Of a DNA stretch of 64,000 nucleotides, positions 27,133 to 35,988 are shown in pieces. The stretch lies in assembly GCA_052267165.1 (NCBI GenBank), contig JBKQHO010000052.1:17208-81207 (forward strand), in the 5' to 3' direction. Each line of letters begins with the position of its first letter. Within the stretch, counting starts at the first letter, position 1. The translations under genes were made by a program, and so were the position numbers. The notes under the pieces are model-generated. The model searched no databases and had not been told where the DNA came from. It saw only the letters and a list, made by a program, of their open reading frames with translations. This DNA is from CAWICD01 sp052267165. GTDB lineage: Bacteria > Vulcanimicrobiota > Vulcanimicrobiia > Vulcanimicrobiales > Vulcanimicrobiaceae.

Positions 27133-27612
27133 ATGGCCGAGATTAACGATCGAGTTCTGGTCGAATGTCCTTTGGAGCAAGCGGCGGACTTGCTCGCGGC
27201 CCGGTTCGCCCGGGCCGGCGGAGCCGTGGTGACGCTCCAAGTTCCGCTGGCCGACGTCGCCGTGGCGCGTGAGATAGTGGTGACCTTCTCGCCTCATCCC
27301 GAGCGCTCGCGCTATCAAGTAATGAACGTGACCTGGGCTCCCAAAGGCGGTGGGCCGTATCCTTCGTTTGCGGGGACGCTGACCTTCGAACCGGCGGCCG
27401 CGCAGACCAACCTTGCGCTCGACGGCAATTACGAGCCGCCGGGAGGCGTCGCGGGCAAAGCTTTCGACGCGATCGTCGGGCGGCGCATCGCCGCTGCTGG
27501 CGTGCGCGCCCTGCTGGAAGCGATGAAAGTCGACCTTGAGGCGGAGTATCGCGACGAACGGGAACGGACCGCGCAAGCGACCCGCCCGAGCTACCTCACG
27601 ACCTACGAGTAG
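27133..27612 (+). CDS. SRPBCC-like hypothetical protein
   Basis: A 159-residue soluble protein whose layout (short N-terminal strand VLVECPLEQAADLLAARF, antiparallel strands, long C-terminal helix around GKAFDAIVGRRIAAAGVRAL) resembles START/SRPBCC lipid- or ligand-binding proteins. The similarity is by pattern, not by a diagnostic motif. ATG 27133 lies after a CGAAACCTCC leader. No operon partner is evident: 90 bases separate it from the next gene. Confidence 0.55.
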   Translation: MAEINDRVLVECPLEQAADLLAARFARAGGAVVTLQVPLADVAVAREIVVTFSPHPERSRYQVMNVTWAPKGGGPYPSFAGTLTFEPAAAQTNLALDGNYEPPGGVAGKAFDAIVGRRIAAAGVRALLEAMKVDLEAEYRDERERTAQATRPSYLTTYE

Positions 27613-27702
27613 GCAAGCTCCGCACAGATAGGCGCTCCGAAAAGCGGCGCTCTGAGGTCGACGCGGAGGAACCCGGTCGCTCCCCGTACGAAGCGGTCCC
27701 GC

Positions 27703-28359
27703 ATGGAAGACGTGCACGAAGTCTTACGTTTACCCTCCCCCGCGCCGCGTCCGCAGGCGCTGGCCTTCGACGGCGCGCGCTTGTGGATGGGCTCGATCGA
27801 GACCGAGCGGCTGTACGCAATCGACCCGCGAACGTGGACGGTTGGTGAAGAAGTCCAGGCGCCGGGTAAACCCTGGGGCATGACGGTCGTCGGCGAGGAA
27901 CTGCGCGTCATTTGCGGCGAGAGCGACGAGGATCACCGTCTCATCCGGCGCTTCATTCCCGGTCACGGCTTTCGTTCCAAGTTCGCGATCCCGTGTCCCG
28001 ACGACACGGGTTCGCAACTCGGCTACGACGGCGACCGGCTGTACGTCAGCCAGTGGTACCACCACAAGATCCTCTCGCTCGACGAGCGCGGCCAGGTCGG
28101 TACGGTCATCGACGTGCCGCACGGGATCTGCGGTCAGGTCATCGTGGAAGGGCGCTTCTACCTGATCACGACCGACGACGAGGAGACCGACGAGTACTGG
28201 TTGACGCGCGTCGACGCTCGTGAGGGAACGCCGCGCGTCGAGGACGTCGCGCGCATCGGCTTCAAAGCGCGGGCGCTGGCTTTCGACGGCGAACGTTTCT
28301 GGACCAATCATCGCGAGGCCGACCAAATCGTCGCGTTCCTGCGTCCGCAAGCCAATTAA
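27703..28359 (+). CDS. Beta-propeller-like hypothetical protein
   Basis: A 218-residue protein with repeated beta-strand units of the type ALAFDGARLWMGSIETERLY, QLGYDGDRLYVSQWYHHKIL and ALAFDGERFWTNHREADQIV, suggesting a small beta-propeller akin to SMP-30/gluconolactonase-like or glutamine-cyclotransferase-like folds. No signal peptide, so it is probably cytoplasmic. Catalytic residues cannot be assigned. The following small genes on the same strand may be co-transcribed (gap 26 bases). Confidence 0.6.
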   Translation: MEDVHEVLRLPSPAPRPQALAFDGARLWMGSIETERLYAIDPRTWTVGEEVQAPGKPWGMTVVGEELRVICGESDEDHRLIRRFIPGHGFRSKFAIPCPDDTGSQLGYDGDRLYVSQWYHHKILSLDERGQVGTVIDVPHGICGQVIVEGRFYLITTDDEETDEYWLTRVDAREGTPRVEDVARIGFKARALAFDGERFWTNHREADQIVAFLRPQAN

Positions 28360-28385
28360 GCATCGTTCGGAATGGAGTCTCCCGC

Positions 28386-28589
28386 ATGAACGAACAGCAG
28401 AATCCCGACCCGCTCGAGCAGCTCGTCGAGGAGAAGGTCAGCGAGTTTCAGCAGAACTTTCATATTCCCGATGACGCGGCGCGCGCCGCGGCTGAGGACT
28501 CGGCCTACCACACCGTGCCGTCGCCGTCCGCCGAGGCCGTCGAGCTCGAGCGCATCAAGCGCGCGCAAGATCTCCTCGGCGAGCCGTAA
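28386..28589 (+). CDS. Small acidic hypothetical protein, 67 aa
   Basis: A 67-residue charged helical protein (MNEQQNPDPLEQLVEEKVSE...) without membrane segments. A GGAGT element lies about 9 bases upstream of the ATG. Unknown function; its neighbour encodes another small charged protein, and the pair may act together. Confidence 0.55.
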   Translation: MNEQQNPDPLEQLVEEKVSEFQQNFHIPDDAARAAAEDSAYHTVPSPSAEAVELERIKRAQDLLGEP

Positions 28590-28601
28590 GCGCGCGTTCG
28601 C

Positions 28602-28748
28602 GTGGACAAGAAGCATAAGGGCAAGCCGCCCGAGGACGACGAGACGGCGCGCGACGAGGCGATCATGAGCGCCGACGATACGGGCATGGTTCGCAACGAA
28701 GCGCTGATCGTGCACGTCGAAGAGAACGAGCAGCTCGAAGATCGCTAA
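28602..28748 (+). CDS. Small charged hypothetical protein, 48 aa
   Basis: From GTG 28602 a 48-codon frame encodes a highly charged peptide (VDKKHKGKPPEDDETARDEA, ending EENEQLEDR). Low hydrophobicity suggests an intrinsically disordered protein. It begins 12 bases after the preceding small gene. Supported by composition and position only; ribosome binding site is weak. Confidence 0.45.
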   Translation: MDKKHKGKPPEDDETARDEAIMSADDTGMVRNEALIVHVEENEQLEDR

Positions 28749-28772
28749 GCTCGCGCCCGGCCAAGCACGACG

Positions 28773-29600
28773 CTACAGCGGCGCGTCCGCTTGGTGCGCC
28801 GCGTAGGTGCGTGGGTCGAAATACCAAGCCGGCAACGACGCCGGGAAGGCGACATCGCGGAAATGGAAGTCGACGTCTTCGCCGTCGCCTGAGTAGTTGT
28901 CGCCGACCTTCCCGTGGATGTCGGTCACGATCGGGTAGCCTTGCAGCGTGGCGAGCACGACGGTGAAGGTGACCCCGTAAACGCGGTCGTGCTCGACGAA
29001 GAGCTTGTCGGTCGCGACCAGCTTGCGGAGCTCGTAGCTCTTCTTGTCGACCCAGAGCTCGCGCAGGCGATTGCGGTCAGGATCGCGCCGGGGCTCGAGT
29101 TGCAGGTGCAGGAGGTCGCCTTGCACGTCCATCCCCGACACGTCGTAGTCGAACTCGCCGGAGGTCGTCACCGTGGCGATCGTCGGCAATGTCGTCTCGA
29201 GCGGCTCCGGCGTGGGCACGAACTCGATCGGGTGCGGATGGAGCGGCGCCGGCTGGAAGAGGTCGGCGGTCGGCGGCCCGGGGTCGCGCGCTTCGTTGAA
29301 TGCCGGCCGCTGGAACTCGAGCGGCCCGCGCGCCGTGTCCCGGAAGACCTTGCGGCCCAACGCTGCGCGGTCCGACGTCCTGCACCACACGTGGTACGTG
29401 TAGCTCTCGACGTAGTCCGGGAAGCCTTGGTCCGTCAGTTGCGCGCGGGTCAGCGTGTACGTGACGAACGGCGGCGGCGGACGGTGCGAGCGAAAGGTGG
29501 CGCGGATCAGGCCGAGGATACGCTGCGGCGTGAGCGCCTGTGAAGGGCTGGGGGCCGGCGCTGCGGCGACGAGCGCCCCGAGCAACAACGCTGGGAACAT
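28773..29600 (-). CDS. Exported hypothetical protein, 275 aa
   Basis: A signal peptide (about 1-21, MFPALLLGALVAAAPAPSPS) leads to a beta-rich domain with features seen in outer-membrane lipoprotein-sorting (LolA/LppX-like) or DUF proteins: strands such as YTLTRAQLTDQGFPDYVESY, LHLQLEPRRDPDRNRLRELW and VDKKSYELRKLVATDKLF. The WVDKKSYELRKLVA segment recalls LolA-type sequences, which bind lipids. The start at 29600 is chosen because the signal begins there; the frame is open for 42 further codons upstream. Function inferred weakly. Confidence 0.6.
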   Translation of the reverse strand: MFPALLLGALVAAAPAPSPSQALTPQRILGLIRATFRSHRPPPPFVTYTLTRAQLTDQGFPDYVESYTYHVWCRTSDRAALGRKVFRDTARGPLEFQRPAFNEARDPGPPTADLFQPAPLHPHPIEFVPTPEPLETTLPTIATVTTSGEFDYDVSGMDVQGDLLHLQLEPRRDPDRNRLRELWVDKKSYELRKLVATDKLFVEHDRVYGVTFTVVLATLQGYPIVTDIHGKVGDNYSGDGEDVDFHFRDVAFPASLPAWYFDPRTYAAHQADAPL

Positions 29601-29707
29601 CGCACGAAAGATACGGCGCCCTCGAGCGCGATTCAGCCCGCGCGCCGGCGATCCGCCGCGCGAGCGTCGCGGCAGGAGAAGGGCCCGAGCGAAGCCGATA
29701 CCGCCGC

Positions 29708-30289
29708 ATGCGGCGCTTCCCGGCAATCGGGCAATCCATCCTTGCTCTGGGCGTCGCGCTCGCGGCCGCGCCGTGCCCCGCGCTCGCGGACGACACGCCC
29801 GAGCAGGCCGCGCTGCGGACGCTCTTTACGGCGAAAGCAAGGTGCAGGCGACGGTCGACGCCTACAAAGTGCAACTCGGCAAGCTGAACTCGATCACGCT
29901 GATCGGCGGCGATCAGGAACTCGCGTTCGCGAACGGTTCGCTATTAGCTTCGATCGTGCTCGACGCCCAAGGGAAAATAGCCGGGCTGCTCCTGCAGGAC
30001 GAGGTCGACGCCGCCAATCAAGCCGCGCTCGAGCGGGTGCTGCGCGCCGCCAACGTTTCGGCCGACTGGTTCAGCCCGAACTTTCTCGCGCAGATTCCCG
30101 TGACGCAGATCGACACGGTTCTCGCCGGCTTCCGCTCGCAGCAGGGCGCGTTCCGACGCGTCGTGGTGCGCACGGTCGTACTATTCCGTCTTCGGGAAAG
30201 GCGAGAGCCGAACGAACATCTCGCTCGACGCCGCCGGCAAGATCAACGCGCTCCTCTTCCGTCCCTTCGACCCAAAAGCCCCGAGCTGA
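29708..30289 (+). pseudogene. Exported hypothetical protein gene with two compensating frameshifts
   Basis: A coherent ~190-residue exported protein can be read only by changing frame twice. From ATG 29708 comes a signal peptide (MRRFPAIGQSILALGVALAA...); near 29825 the frame moves by -1 to a segment with VQATVDAYKVQLGKLNSITL and LLASIVLDAQGKIAGLLLQD; near 30165 it returns to the first frame with YYSVFGKGESRTNISLDAAG and ends at TGA 30287-30289. The second shift restores the original frame. It resembles domains found N-terminal to serine hydrolases (DUF3887-like), but I am unsure. Either two indels occurred or the data have local errors. Confidence 0.55.
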
Positions 30290-30450
30290 GCGCCGGTGCG
30301 TCGACGTTCCGTGGAGGCTAGAGCCGCCGAGGGCGCTAAGCCTGCTCGGCGATTCGAGTCGCGGTCGAGGACTTCGCCGGCCGCTCTTGAAGCTGGAGCC
30401 TAATCTCCGGCATCTCGAACGCCGGCTGACGAGCGGAGGTCGCGTTCGTC

Positions 30451-31653
30451 GTGTTGTCCCCTACGAATAAGACGGTACGGGCGCTGGTGGGTTGCGCCCT
30501 CATCTGCGTGCTTGCAGCCGGCGTCGAGCGTCCGGCCTGGCCGAACGCGCTCTCGTCGGTCCGCGCGCATCAAGAGCGGCTCGACCAGATCCGCTCCAAG
30601 CTCCACGAGAAGCAGGTGGAACTGCAGCAAGCGGCCGCGACCGCCCAAGATTTGCACGCGCAGCTTTCCGAGACGCGCTCCTCGATCGCCGCGGCCGATC
30701 GCGAGCTCGACGCCCTCGAGGCACGCGTTGCGACGAGCCGCCGGCGCCTCGCCTGGGAGCGCGTGCAGCTCGCCGCAGCCGAAGCCTCCGCCCAGCGTCA
30801 CGAAGACGCCTACCGCCGCCGGATCGTCCAGATCTACGAGCACGGCGACCTCTCGTACCTCGAGTTTCTGCTCCAGTCGCGCACGTTCTCAGAATTCGCG
30901 GAGCGCTTCGAGGATCTGCGCCTGCTCATCGCCGCGGATCAGCGGACGGTCGTCGAGCGCCAGCGCGCGCAGCGAGCGCTCGCGCGGCGTGAGGCCGACG
31001 TCGAGCGGACGACGGAATCGCTCGAGTCCGATCTCGCGGCGGAACAGCAAACCCGGACGCGGCTGGACGCGCTCGCGTCGGAGCGCGCAAACCTGGTAGC
31101 GGTCGCCGACCGTCAGAAAGCATCGGTGGCCCAAGCGGTCCAGTCGCTCGACGATCTCTCGGAAAGCGAGGAGCGCGCGCTCGAGGCCGCCATCGCCGAG
31201 CGCCAGCGCGAGCTCGAAGCGGAGCGCACCGCGGCGGGTGGCTCGCCGGCGGCGCCGGCCCACGGCAGCGGCCAATTCATCTGGCCAATCCACGGCCCGA
31301 TCACCTCGCCCTTCGGCTACCGCACGAACCCCTTCGGCGGCGCCCCCGACTTCCACCCGGGTCTCGACATCGCCGCGGATATGGGCACGCCGATCCTGGC
31401 AGCCGACTCGGGCCGCGTCATCATCGCCGGCTGGGTCAGCGGGTACGGCAACTACATCTCGATCGACCACGGCGGCGGCATATCGACCGGTTACGGTCAC
31501 TGCTCGCGCATCGACGTGAGCATCGGCCAAGACGTGCAGCGCGGTCAAGTCATCGGCGCCGTCGGCTCGACAGGGCACTCGACGGGCCCGCACGTGCACT
31601 TCGAAGTTCGCGTCAACGGCCGTCCCGTCGATCCCGCCCCGCGACTTCCCTGA
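30451..31653 (+). CDS. M23 family metallopeptidase with coiled coil (EnvC-like)
   Basis: A 400-residue cell-wall hydrolase or hydrolase activator. After a signal-anchor (about 8-30) comes a long coiled coil (about 35-265, rich in Glu/Gln/Arg/Ala), then a LytM/M23 domain (about 280-400) with zinc motifs HPGLDIAA (H...D), GYGHCSRIDV and HVHFEVR. All zinc ligands are present, so it may be an active endopeptidase rather than a degenerate EnvC activator. Likely role: peptidoglycan remodelling in division or growth. TTG start. Its 3' end overlaps the convergent phn operon's last gene by ~40 bases. Confidence 0.88.
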   Translation: MLSPTNKTVRALVGCALICVLAAGVERPAWPNALSSVRAHQERLDQIRSKLHEKQVELQQAAATAQDLHAQLSETRSSIAAADRELDALEARVATSRRRLAWERVQLAAAEASAQRHEDAYRRRIVQIYEHGDLSYLEFLLQSRTFSEFAERFEDLRLLIAADQRTVVERQRAQRALARREADVERTTESLESDLAAEQQTRTRLDALASERANLVAVADRQKASVAQAVQSLDDLSESEERALEAAIAERQRELEAERTAAGGSPAAPAHGSGQFIWPIHGPITSPFGYRTNPFGGAPDFHPGLDIAADMGTPILAADSGRVIIAGWVSGYGNYISIDHGGGISTGYGHCSRIDVSIGQDVQRGQVIGAVGSTGHSTGPHVHFEVRVNGRPVDPAPRLP

Positions 31654-32887
31654 CGTTCGGTTCCGCCTCGAGCAGTTCGTTCGCAAGGCTTCGATCGGCG
31701 GCTGCGACGACGTCGTAGGTGAGACGCGGATCGGGTACGAGCCGCGGCGTGAGGCGCGCGCGATCCAAGATCGCGCCGCCCGCCTCCTCGACGATCGCAA
31801 GCGCGCCGGCGAGATCGTGGACGTGCACGACCGCGCGATCGAGCGCGACGAACGCTCCGAGAGAGCCGTCGGCGACCCGGCAGAGATCGGTTGCGGTGCT
31901 TCCCGAAATGCGGACTCGCTCGAAATCTTCGTGCGCGTGCGGCAGCCCGACCGCGGTGCCGCGGACCGGGCTCGGCAGGCCGACGAGCGGCGTCCGGCAA
32001 GCTCCGATGCGGCGGCCGTCGGCTCGCGCGCCGCAGCCTGAGACCGCGCTCCAGCGCCGGCCCGAGACGAGCTCGCACACGAAACCCGCCAGCGCGGCGC
32101 CGTCTTGCACTAACCCGATCGCGAGCGCGTAGGGTGGGTAGCCGGCGCGAAAATTCCGGCTGCCGTCGAGCGGGTCGAGCGCGATCCACGGCTCGCCCTC
32201 CTGCGGGCCTCGGCCGATCGCTCCCGACTCCTCGCTCACGATCGGAACGCCGAGCGTTTCGAGCGCGGCGACCGCGGCCCGCTCGGCGGCCGCGTCCGCC
32301 GCCTCGGTCGGCAGACCGTCGGCGCCCAGGCCGACGGCCTCGGCGCGTTCGAAATCCTCGAGGGCGGCCGCGACCGCCGAAGCGGCCAGCGCCGCGGCGT
32401 CGAGGAAGCGCACTTCGAGCGGCGCCGAACCGCGCGCCTTGACCGTGCGCCGAAAGCGGGCTGCCGGCCGGCGTTCCACGTAGCCCGAGCTGCGATAGAA
32501 CGCGTGCGTCGCCCCACGCCATTGCGAGCTTTCGACCTCGATGCGCGTGCAGCCGAGCTCGCGCGCGGCGTCGTCGACCGCGGCGAGCAGCGCGCGCCCG
32601 ATTCCGTGCCCGCGCAATTCGGGCCCGACCGCGAGCGCGCCGAGCCAGGCCTCGGTGCAGTCGCCGAGCGTCGTCGTGCGCCGGTGCACCTCGGCGAAAC
32701 CGACGACGTGCTCGTCGCATTCGGCCACCAGCACGCGCACGTCGCTGCGCCGCAGCAACGCCGCCAACCGGCGCATCGGTGCGACGTGCGCTTGGAGGTC
32801 TTCGTGTCCGCCCATCGCAAGCGCGAGCTCGAGGATCGCGCTGCGGTCGTTCCACACCGCCGGCCGCAGTGCGAGCGATTTCAGCAT
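31613..32887 (-). CDS. GNAT acetyltransferase fused to inositol-monophosphatase-family phosphatase
   Basis: A 424-residue two-domain protein, last gene of the phn operon. Residues 1-150 are a GNAT domain with the acetyl-CoA loop LRGHGIGRAL; in other phn operons a GNAT (PhnO) acetylates aminoalkylphosphonates. Residues ~158-424 are an IMPase/FBPase-type phosphatase with metal motifs SEESG (Glu219-Glu220), LDPLDGSRNF (Asp238, Asp241) and VHDLAGALAIVEEAGG. No phnP or phnN is present, so the phosphatase could process ribose phosphate products of C-P bond cleavage; this is inference. Overlaps the PhnZ-like gene by 7 bases. An unusual fusion. Confidence 0.88.
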   Translation of the reverse strand: MLKSLALRPAVWNDRSAILELALAMGGHEDLQAHVAPMRRLAALLRRSDVRVLVAECDEHVVGFAEVHRRTTTLGDCTEAWLGALAVGPELRGHGIGRALLAAVDDAARELGCTRIEVESSQWRGATHAFYRSSGYVERRPAARFRRTVKARGSAPLEVRFLDAAALAASAVAAALEDFERAEAVGLGADGLPTEAADAAAERAAVAALETLGVPIVSEESGAIGRGPQEGEPWIALDPLDGSRNFRAGYPPYALAIGLVQDGAALAGFVCELVSGRRWSAVSGCGARADGRRIGACRTPLVGLPSPVRGTAVGLPHAHEDFERVRISGSTATDLCRVADGSLGAFVALDRAVVHVHDLAGALAIVEEAGGAILDRARLTPRLVPDPRLTYDVVAAADRSLANELLEAEPNVREVAGRDRRDGR

Positions 32888-33417
32888 CGGTCGGAGCGAA
32901 GGCGCGAATAGAGCGCGACGATCTCCGCGACGCTCGGAGCGGACGCGCCGGGGACTTTGGCCGCGTCGTCGTAGCGGCGCAGCGCGAGCATCTCCTCGCA
33001 GAGGCGGTCCGCTTCGAAAGCGGCACGCTGCGCGGCCGACATCGGGCCGCCCTGGACCGCAAGCGATGCGACGGACGCGGGACTGAGCGCGTAGTCCAGA
33101 TCCGCGGCGAGATAGCGTTTGGCGGTGACGTGGCCGCCGACGAGCGCTCCCGCTCGCGCGCCGATCAAGGCGCCGACGACGCGCGCTCCGGCGAGCTCGT
33201 GCGGCAGCCCTTCGAACGTCGCGGCGACGGCCGGCGCGCGGCCCACGTCGTGCAGCGCGCAGGCCAGGATCATATCGTCGTCCCACCCGCCGGCTCGTGC
33301 CAGACCCGCGCTTTGCAGCGCGTGCGCGCGCTGGTCGACTGCTTCGAGGCCGTACGGCAAACAGGCCAAGCTGTCCAGTAGCCGGCCAAACTCCGCCGGG
33401 CTCATGTCGAGCGTCAT
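32881..33417 (-). CDS. PhnZ-like HD-domain phosphonate oxygenase
   Basis: A 178-residue HD-fold protein of the phosphonate-operon-associated HD family. PhnZ is a mixed-valent di-iron oxygenase cleaving 1-hydroxy-2-aminoethylphosphonate. Positions corresponding to its key residues are all present: Tyr22 and Glu25 (PYGLEAVDQRAH), His32, His56-Asp57 (ALHDVG), His73, His96 and Lys100 (GGHVTAKRYL) and Asp150/151 before AKVPG. No PhnY hydroxylase gene is nearby, so its substrate in a C-P lyase operon is unclear. Start overlaps the phnM stop as ATGA. Confidence 0.88.
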   Translation of the reverse strand: MTLDMSPAEFGRLLDSLACLPYGLEAVDQRAHALQSAGLARAGGWDDDMILACALHDVGRAPAVAATFEGLPHELAGARVVGALIGARAGALVGGHVTAKRYLAADLDYALSPASVASLAVQGGPMSAAQRAAFEADRLCEEMLALRRYDDAAKVPGASAPSVAEIVALYSRLRSDRC

Positions 33418-34556
33418 ACCGCTAACACCTCGGGTGCGATGCCGAGCGCCGGAACGCCGGCGACCCACGTTTGACGCACGACGGGATGGCCGCCGCGCGC
33501 GTCGACCGCGACCAGGTCGGCGCGCATTCCGGGCGCGATGAGGCCGCGGTCCTCGAGTCCCGCGATGCGCGCGGGGCCGCGCGACACCAGGGCCAGCCCG
33601 TCTGCCCAACTGCACGCCCCGTCCGCGACGAGCGCGTACGCCGCGCCGAGCAGCGAGGGAGGATGGTAGTCGGAGCAGAGCGCGTCGAGGTAACCGTTTG
33701 CCAGCGCTTGGCGAGCCGAGAGGTTGTCGACGTGCGAGCTCCCGCGGCGCGCGTTGGGCGCGCCCATCACGATGCCGAGCCCGTGCGACTGCGCCGCGGC
33801 CGCGGCCTCGTGGTTGACCGGAAATTCCGCGATCGCCACCCCCAGCTGCGCCGCCGTTTCGATCGAGGCGCGCGAGTCGTCGTCGTGCGAGGCGAGCGAC
33901 GCGCCGAGCTGACGCGCGTAGTCCGCGATCGCCGCGCGGGTCTGCACGACCCGGTCGCGGCCTTCGAGCCGGTGCACCATCAGGCGGTCGAGCTCTTCGC
34001 TCGTCGAGTTGCGGCCGTAAAACGTCCGCCAGGCTTCTTCGGTCGGGAACTGACCCGAACCCGGCGTGTGGTCCATGTACGAGACCAGCGAGACGTGGCC
34101 GCCGTCCGCGAACGCGTGCAGCAGGTCGAGTGACCGCGACGTCACGTCGACGCGCAAGTGCAGCCGCTGGTCCGCGCGCAGCGCGCCGTGGAGCCGGCGC
34201 AAGGTTTGCTCGGTCTCCAAGGCGCGCTCGCGGGTGCGCCACTTGCGCGCATCGTCGTCGAGGGTGAGGCACAGGTAGTTGGTCGTGACGCCCCAGGCGA
34301 CCAGCAAGGCGTCGTACTCGTACAAGGTCGCGTCGAGCGGGAATTCGGCGCTCGGGCGCGGGTGCGCGAGCTCTTCGAGGCAGTCCGAGTGCAGGTCGAT
34401 CAGTCCCGGCACGAGCTCGAGGTCGCCGAGATCGTAGCGCTCGGCGGCTGCGGGCCGCGGGCCGACGTCCGCGATCGTCGCGCCGTCCAGCGTCACCCAC
34501 CAGTCGCGCACCTCGCGTTCGCCGGCGAGCATCCGGCGAGCTCGCAACGAGATCAC
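33414..34556 (-). CDS. phnM: Alpha-D-ribose 1-methylphosphonate 5-triphosphate diphosphatase
   Basis: PhnM removes pyrophosphate from ribose 1-methylphosphonate 5-triphosphate to give the C-P lyase substrate. This 380-residue amidohydrolase-fold protein matches the usual length (E. coli ~378). Metal motifs are visible: PGLIDLHSDCLEE, then SYMDHTPGSGQF, LASHDDDS, FPVNHEAA, MGAPNARRGSSHVDN and CSDYHPPSLL. The GTG start overlaps the phnL stop (GTGA, 34553-34556), and its stop overlaps the PhnZ-like start. Complete and likely active. Confidence 0.95.
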   Translation of the reverse strand: MISLRARRMLAGEREVRDWWVTLDGATIADVGPRPAAAERYDLGDLELVPGLIDLHSDCLEELAHPRPSAEFPLDATLYEYDALLVAWGVTTNYLCLTLDDDARKWRTRERALETEQTLRRLHGALRADQRLHLRVDVTSRSLDLLHAFADGGHVSLVSYMDHTPGSGQFPTEEAWRTFYGRNSTSEELDRLMVHRLEGRDRVVQTRAAIADYARQLGASLASHDDDSRASIETAAQLGVAIAEFPVNHEAAAAAQSHGLGIVMGAPNARRGSSHVDNLSARQALANGYLDALCSDYHPPSLLGAAYALVADGACSWADGLALVSRGPARIAGLEDRGLIAPGMRADLVAVDARGGHPVVRQTWVAGVPALGIAPEVLAV

Positions 34557-35233
34557 GCGGCGACCAGCCTTCCTTCGCGCAGCCGCACGACGCGGTCGAC
34601 GAGTCCGGGCAGCTCGGGCAGATCGTGGAAGATCGCGAGGAGCGCCGTGCCCGCGCGCTTGCGCTCGAGCAGGCTCGCGAGTGCGACGCGCCGCCGTTCG
34701 GGGTCGAGCGAGGCCGTCGCTTCGTCGAGCAGCAGCAGCGGGCGCGGACGGGCGAGCGTGAGCGCCAGGTTCAGCATCTGCCGCTGTCCGCCCGAGAAGG
34801 TCGCCGGGGCGAGCTCGTGCAGCTCCGTCTCGAGGCCCAGCGACTCGAGCAGCGCGCAGGCTTCGGCGCGCTCGAGCCCGCAGGCTTCGACCAGCGAGAG
34901 CGCGCTGACGCGCGGCACGACCCGCAAGAACTGCGTCGCCATCGCGACGAGCGTCCGCCGCGCGTCGATGATCTCGCGTTCGCTCGCGGCGACCAAGTCG
35001 AGCTCGCGCCCGAGCGCCCGCAGCCGGATCTCGCCCGAGTCGGCCAGGGCGCTGCGGTAGACGCAGCGCAGCAGCGACGACTTTCCCGAACCGCTCGGCC
35101 CACGCACGACGGTGCAGGTCCCTGACTCGAGTTCGAGCTCGGCACCGCGTAAGACCGTCAAGCTGCGGCCGCCGTGCAAGTGTTGCGTGTAGCTCTTGCA
35201 CAAGCCGCGAATCGAAAGCAGCGGCGCCTTCAT
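34553..35233 (-). CDS. phnL: Phosphonate C-P lyase system protein PhnL (ABC-type ATPase)
   Basis: PhnL is one of two ABC-ATPase-like subunits that bind the PhnGHIJ core; its activity supports ribosylation/core remodelling. The 226-residue protein matches the known length exactly. Walker A GPSGSGKSS, Q-loop (MATQFLRV), signature FSGGQRQMLNLA, Walker B LLLLDEATASLD and the H-loop IFHDLPE are all present. The start at 35233 overlaps the phnK stop by four bases. Confidence 0.95.
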   Translation of the reverse strand: MKAPLLSIRGLCKSYTQHLHGGRSLTVLRGAELELESGTCTVVRGPSGSGKSSLLRCVYRSALADSGEIRLRALGRELDLVAASEREIIDARRTLVAMATQFLRVVPRVSALSLVEACGLERAEACALLESLGLETELHELAPATFSGGQRQMLNLALTLARPRPLLLLDEATASLDPERRRVALASLLERKRAGTALLAIFHDLPELPGLVDRVVRLREGRLVAA

Positions 35234-35988
35234 GCGACCAACTGCGCGCTGACGAGCAGCTGCGTGTACGGGTGCTGCGGATCGCCCAGGATTTGATCGG
35301 TCAAGCCGCGCTCGACGACCTCCCCGCGATACATCACGAGCAGCCGGTCCGCCAGCATGCGCATCACGGCGAGATCGTGCGAGACGACCAGCAGCGCGAA
35401 GCGGCGCTCGAGCTGCAGGCGCCGGACGAGGTCGAGGATGCGAGCCTGCACCGAGACGTCGAGCCCCGCCGTCGGCTCGTCGAGCAGCAGCACGGGCGGC
35501 GCGGTCGCAAGCGCTTTCGCCAGCTGGACGCGCTGCCGCATGCCGCCCGAGAACAGCTCGACCGGAACGTCGAAGCGCTCCGCCGGCAACTCCATCGCCT
35601 CGTGATACGACCGCGCGCGCTCGCGCACGCGCCCGAAGGAGCGCCAGCCCGCGCCGAGCATCGTCGAGGCGATGTTTCCGCCCGCCGTCAACGTGAAATC
35701 CAGCCCTTGCTGCGGCGTCTGGTAGACCATGCCGATCGACTCGCAGCGCAGCCGCCGGCGGCGCGCCCCGCGAATGCCGGTCACGTCCTCGCCTGCGACG
35801 ACGACGCGCCCCGCGCTCGGAACCAAGTCGAGGCTGGCGCAGCCGACTACGGTCGATTTGCCCGAACCGGACTCGCCGACGATGCCGAGCACCTCGCCCG
35901 CTTCGAGGTCGAACGAGACGTCGCGGCAGCCGAGCGTCCCGTCCGGATAGCGCAACGTCACGTCGCGCAGCTCGAGCAGCGAGCTCAT
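35230..35988 (-). CDS. phnK: Phosphonate C-P lyase system protein PhnK (ABC-type ATPase)
   Basis: PhnK binds directly to PhnJ on the C-P lyase core and, with PhnL, drives opening of the complex. The 252-residue protein has the expected length. Motifs: Walker A GESGSGKSTV, Q-loop MVYQTPQQGLDF, signature FSGGMRQRVQLAKAL, Walker B VLLLDEPTAGLD, H-loop VVSHDLAVM, and an oligopeptide-type C-terminus (DPQHPYTQLLVSAQ). ATGA overlaps with phnJ (start) and phnL (stop). Confidence 0.95.
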   Translation of the reverse strand: MSSLLELRDVTLRYPDGTLGCRDVSFDLEAGEVLGIVGESGSGKSTVVGCASLDLVPSAGRVVVAGEDVTGIRGARRRRLRCESIGMVYQTPQQGLDFTLTAGGNIASTMLGAGWRSFGRVRERARSYHEAMELPAERFDVPVELFSGGMRQRVQLAKALATAPPVLLLDEPTAGLDVSVQARILDLVRRLQLERRFALLVVSHDLAVMRMLADRLLVMYRGEVVERGLTDQILGDPQHPYTQLLVSAQLVA

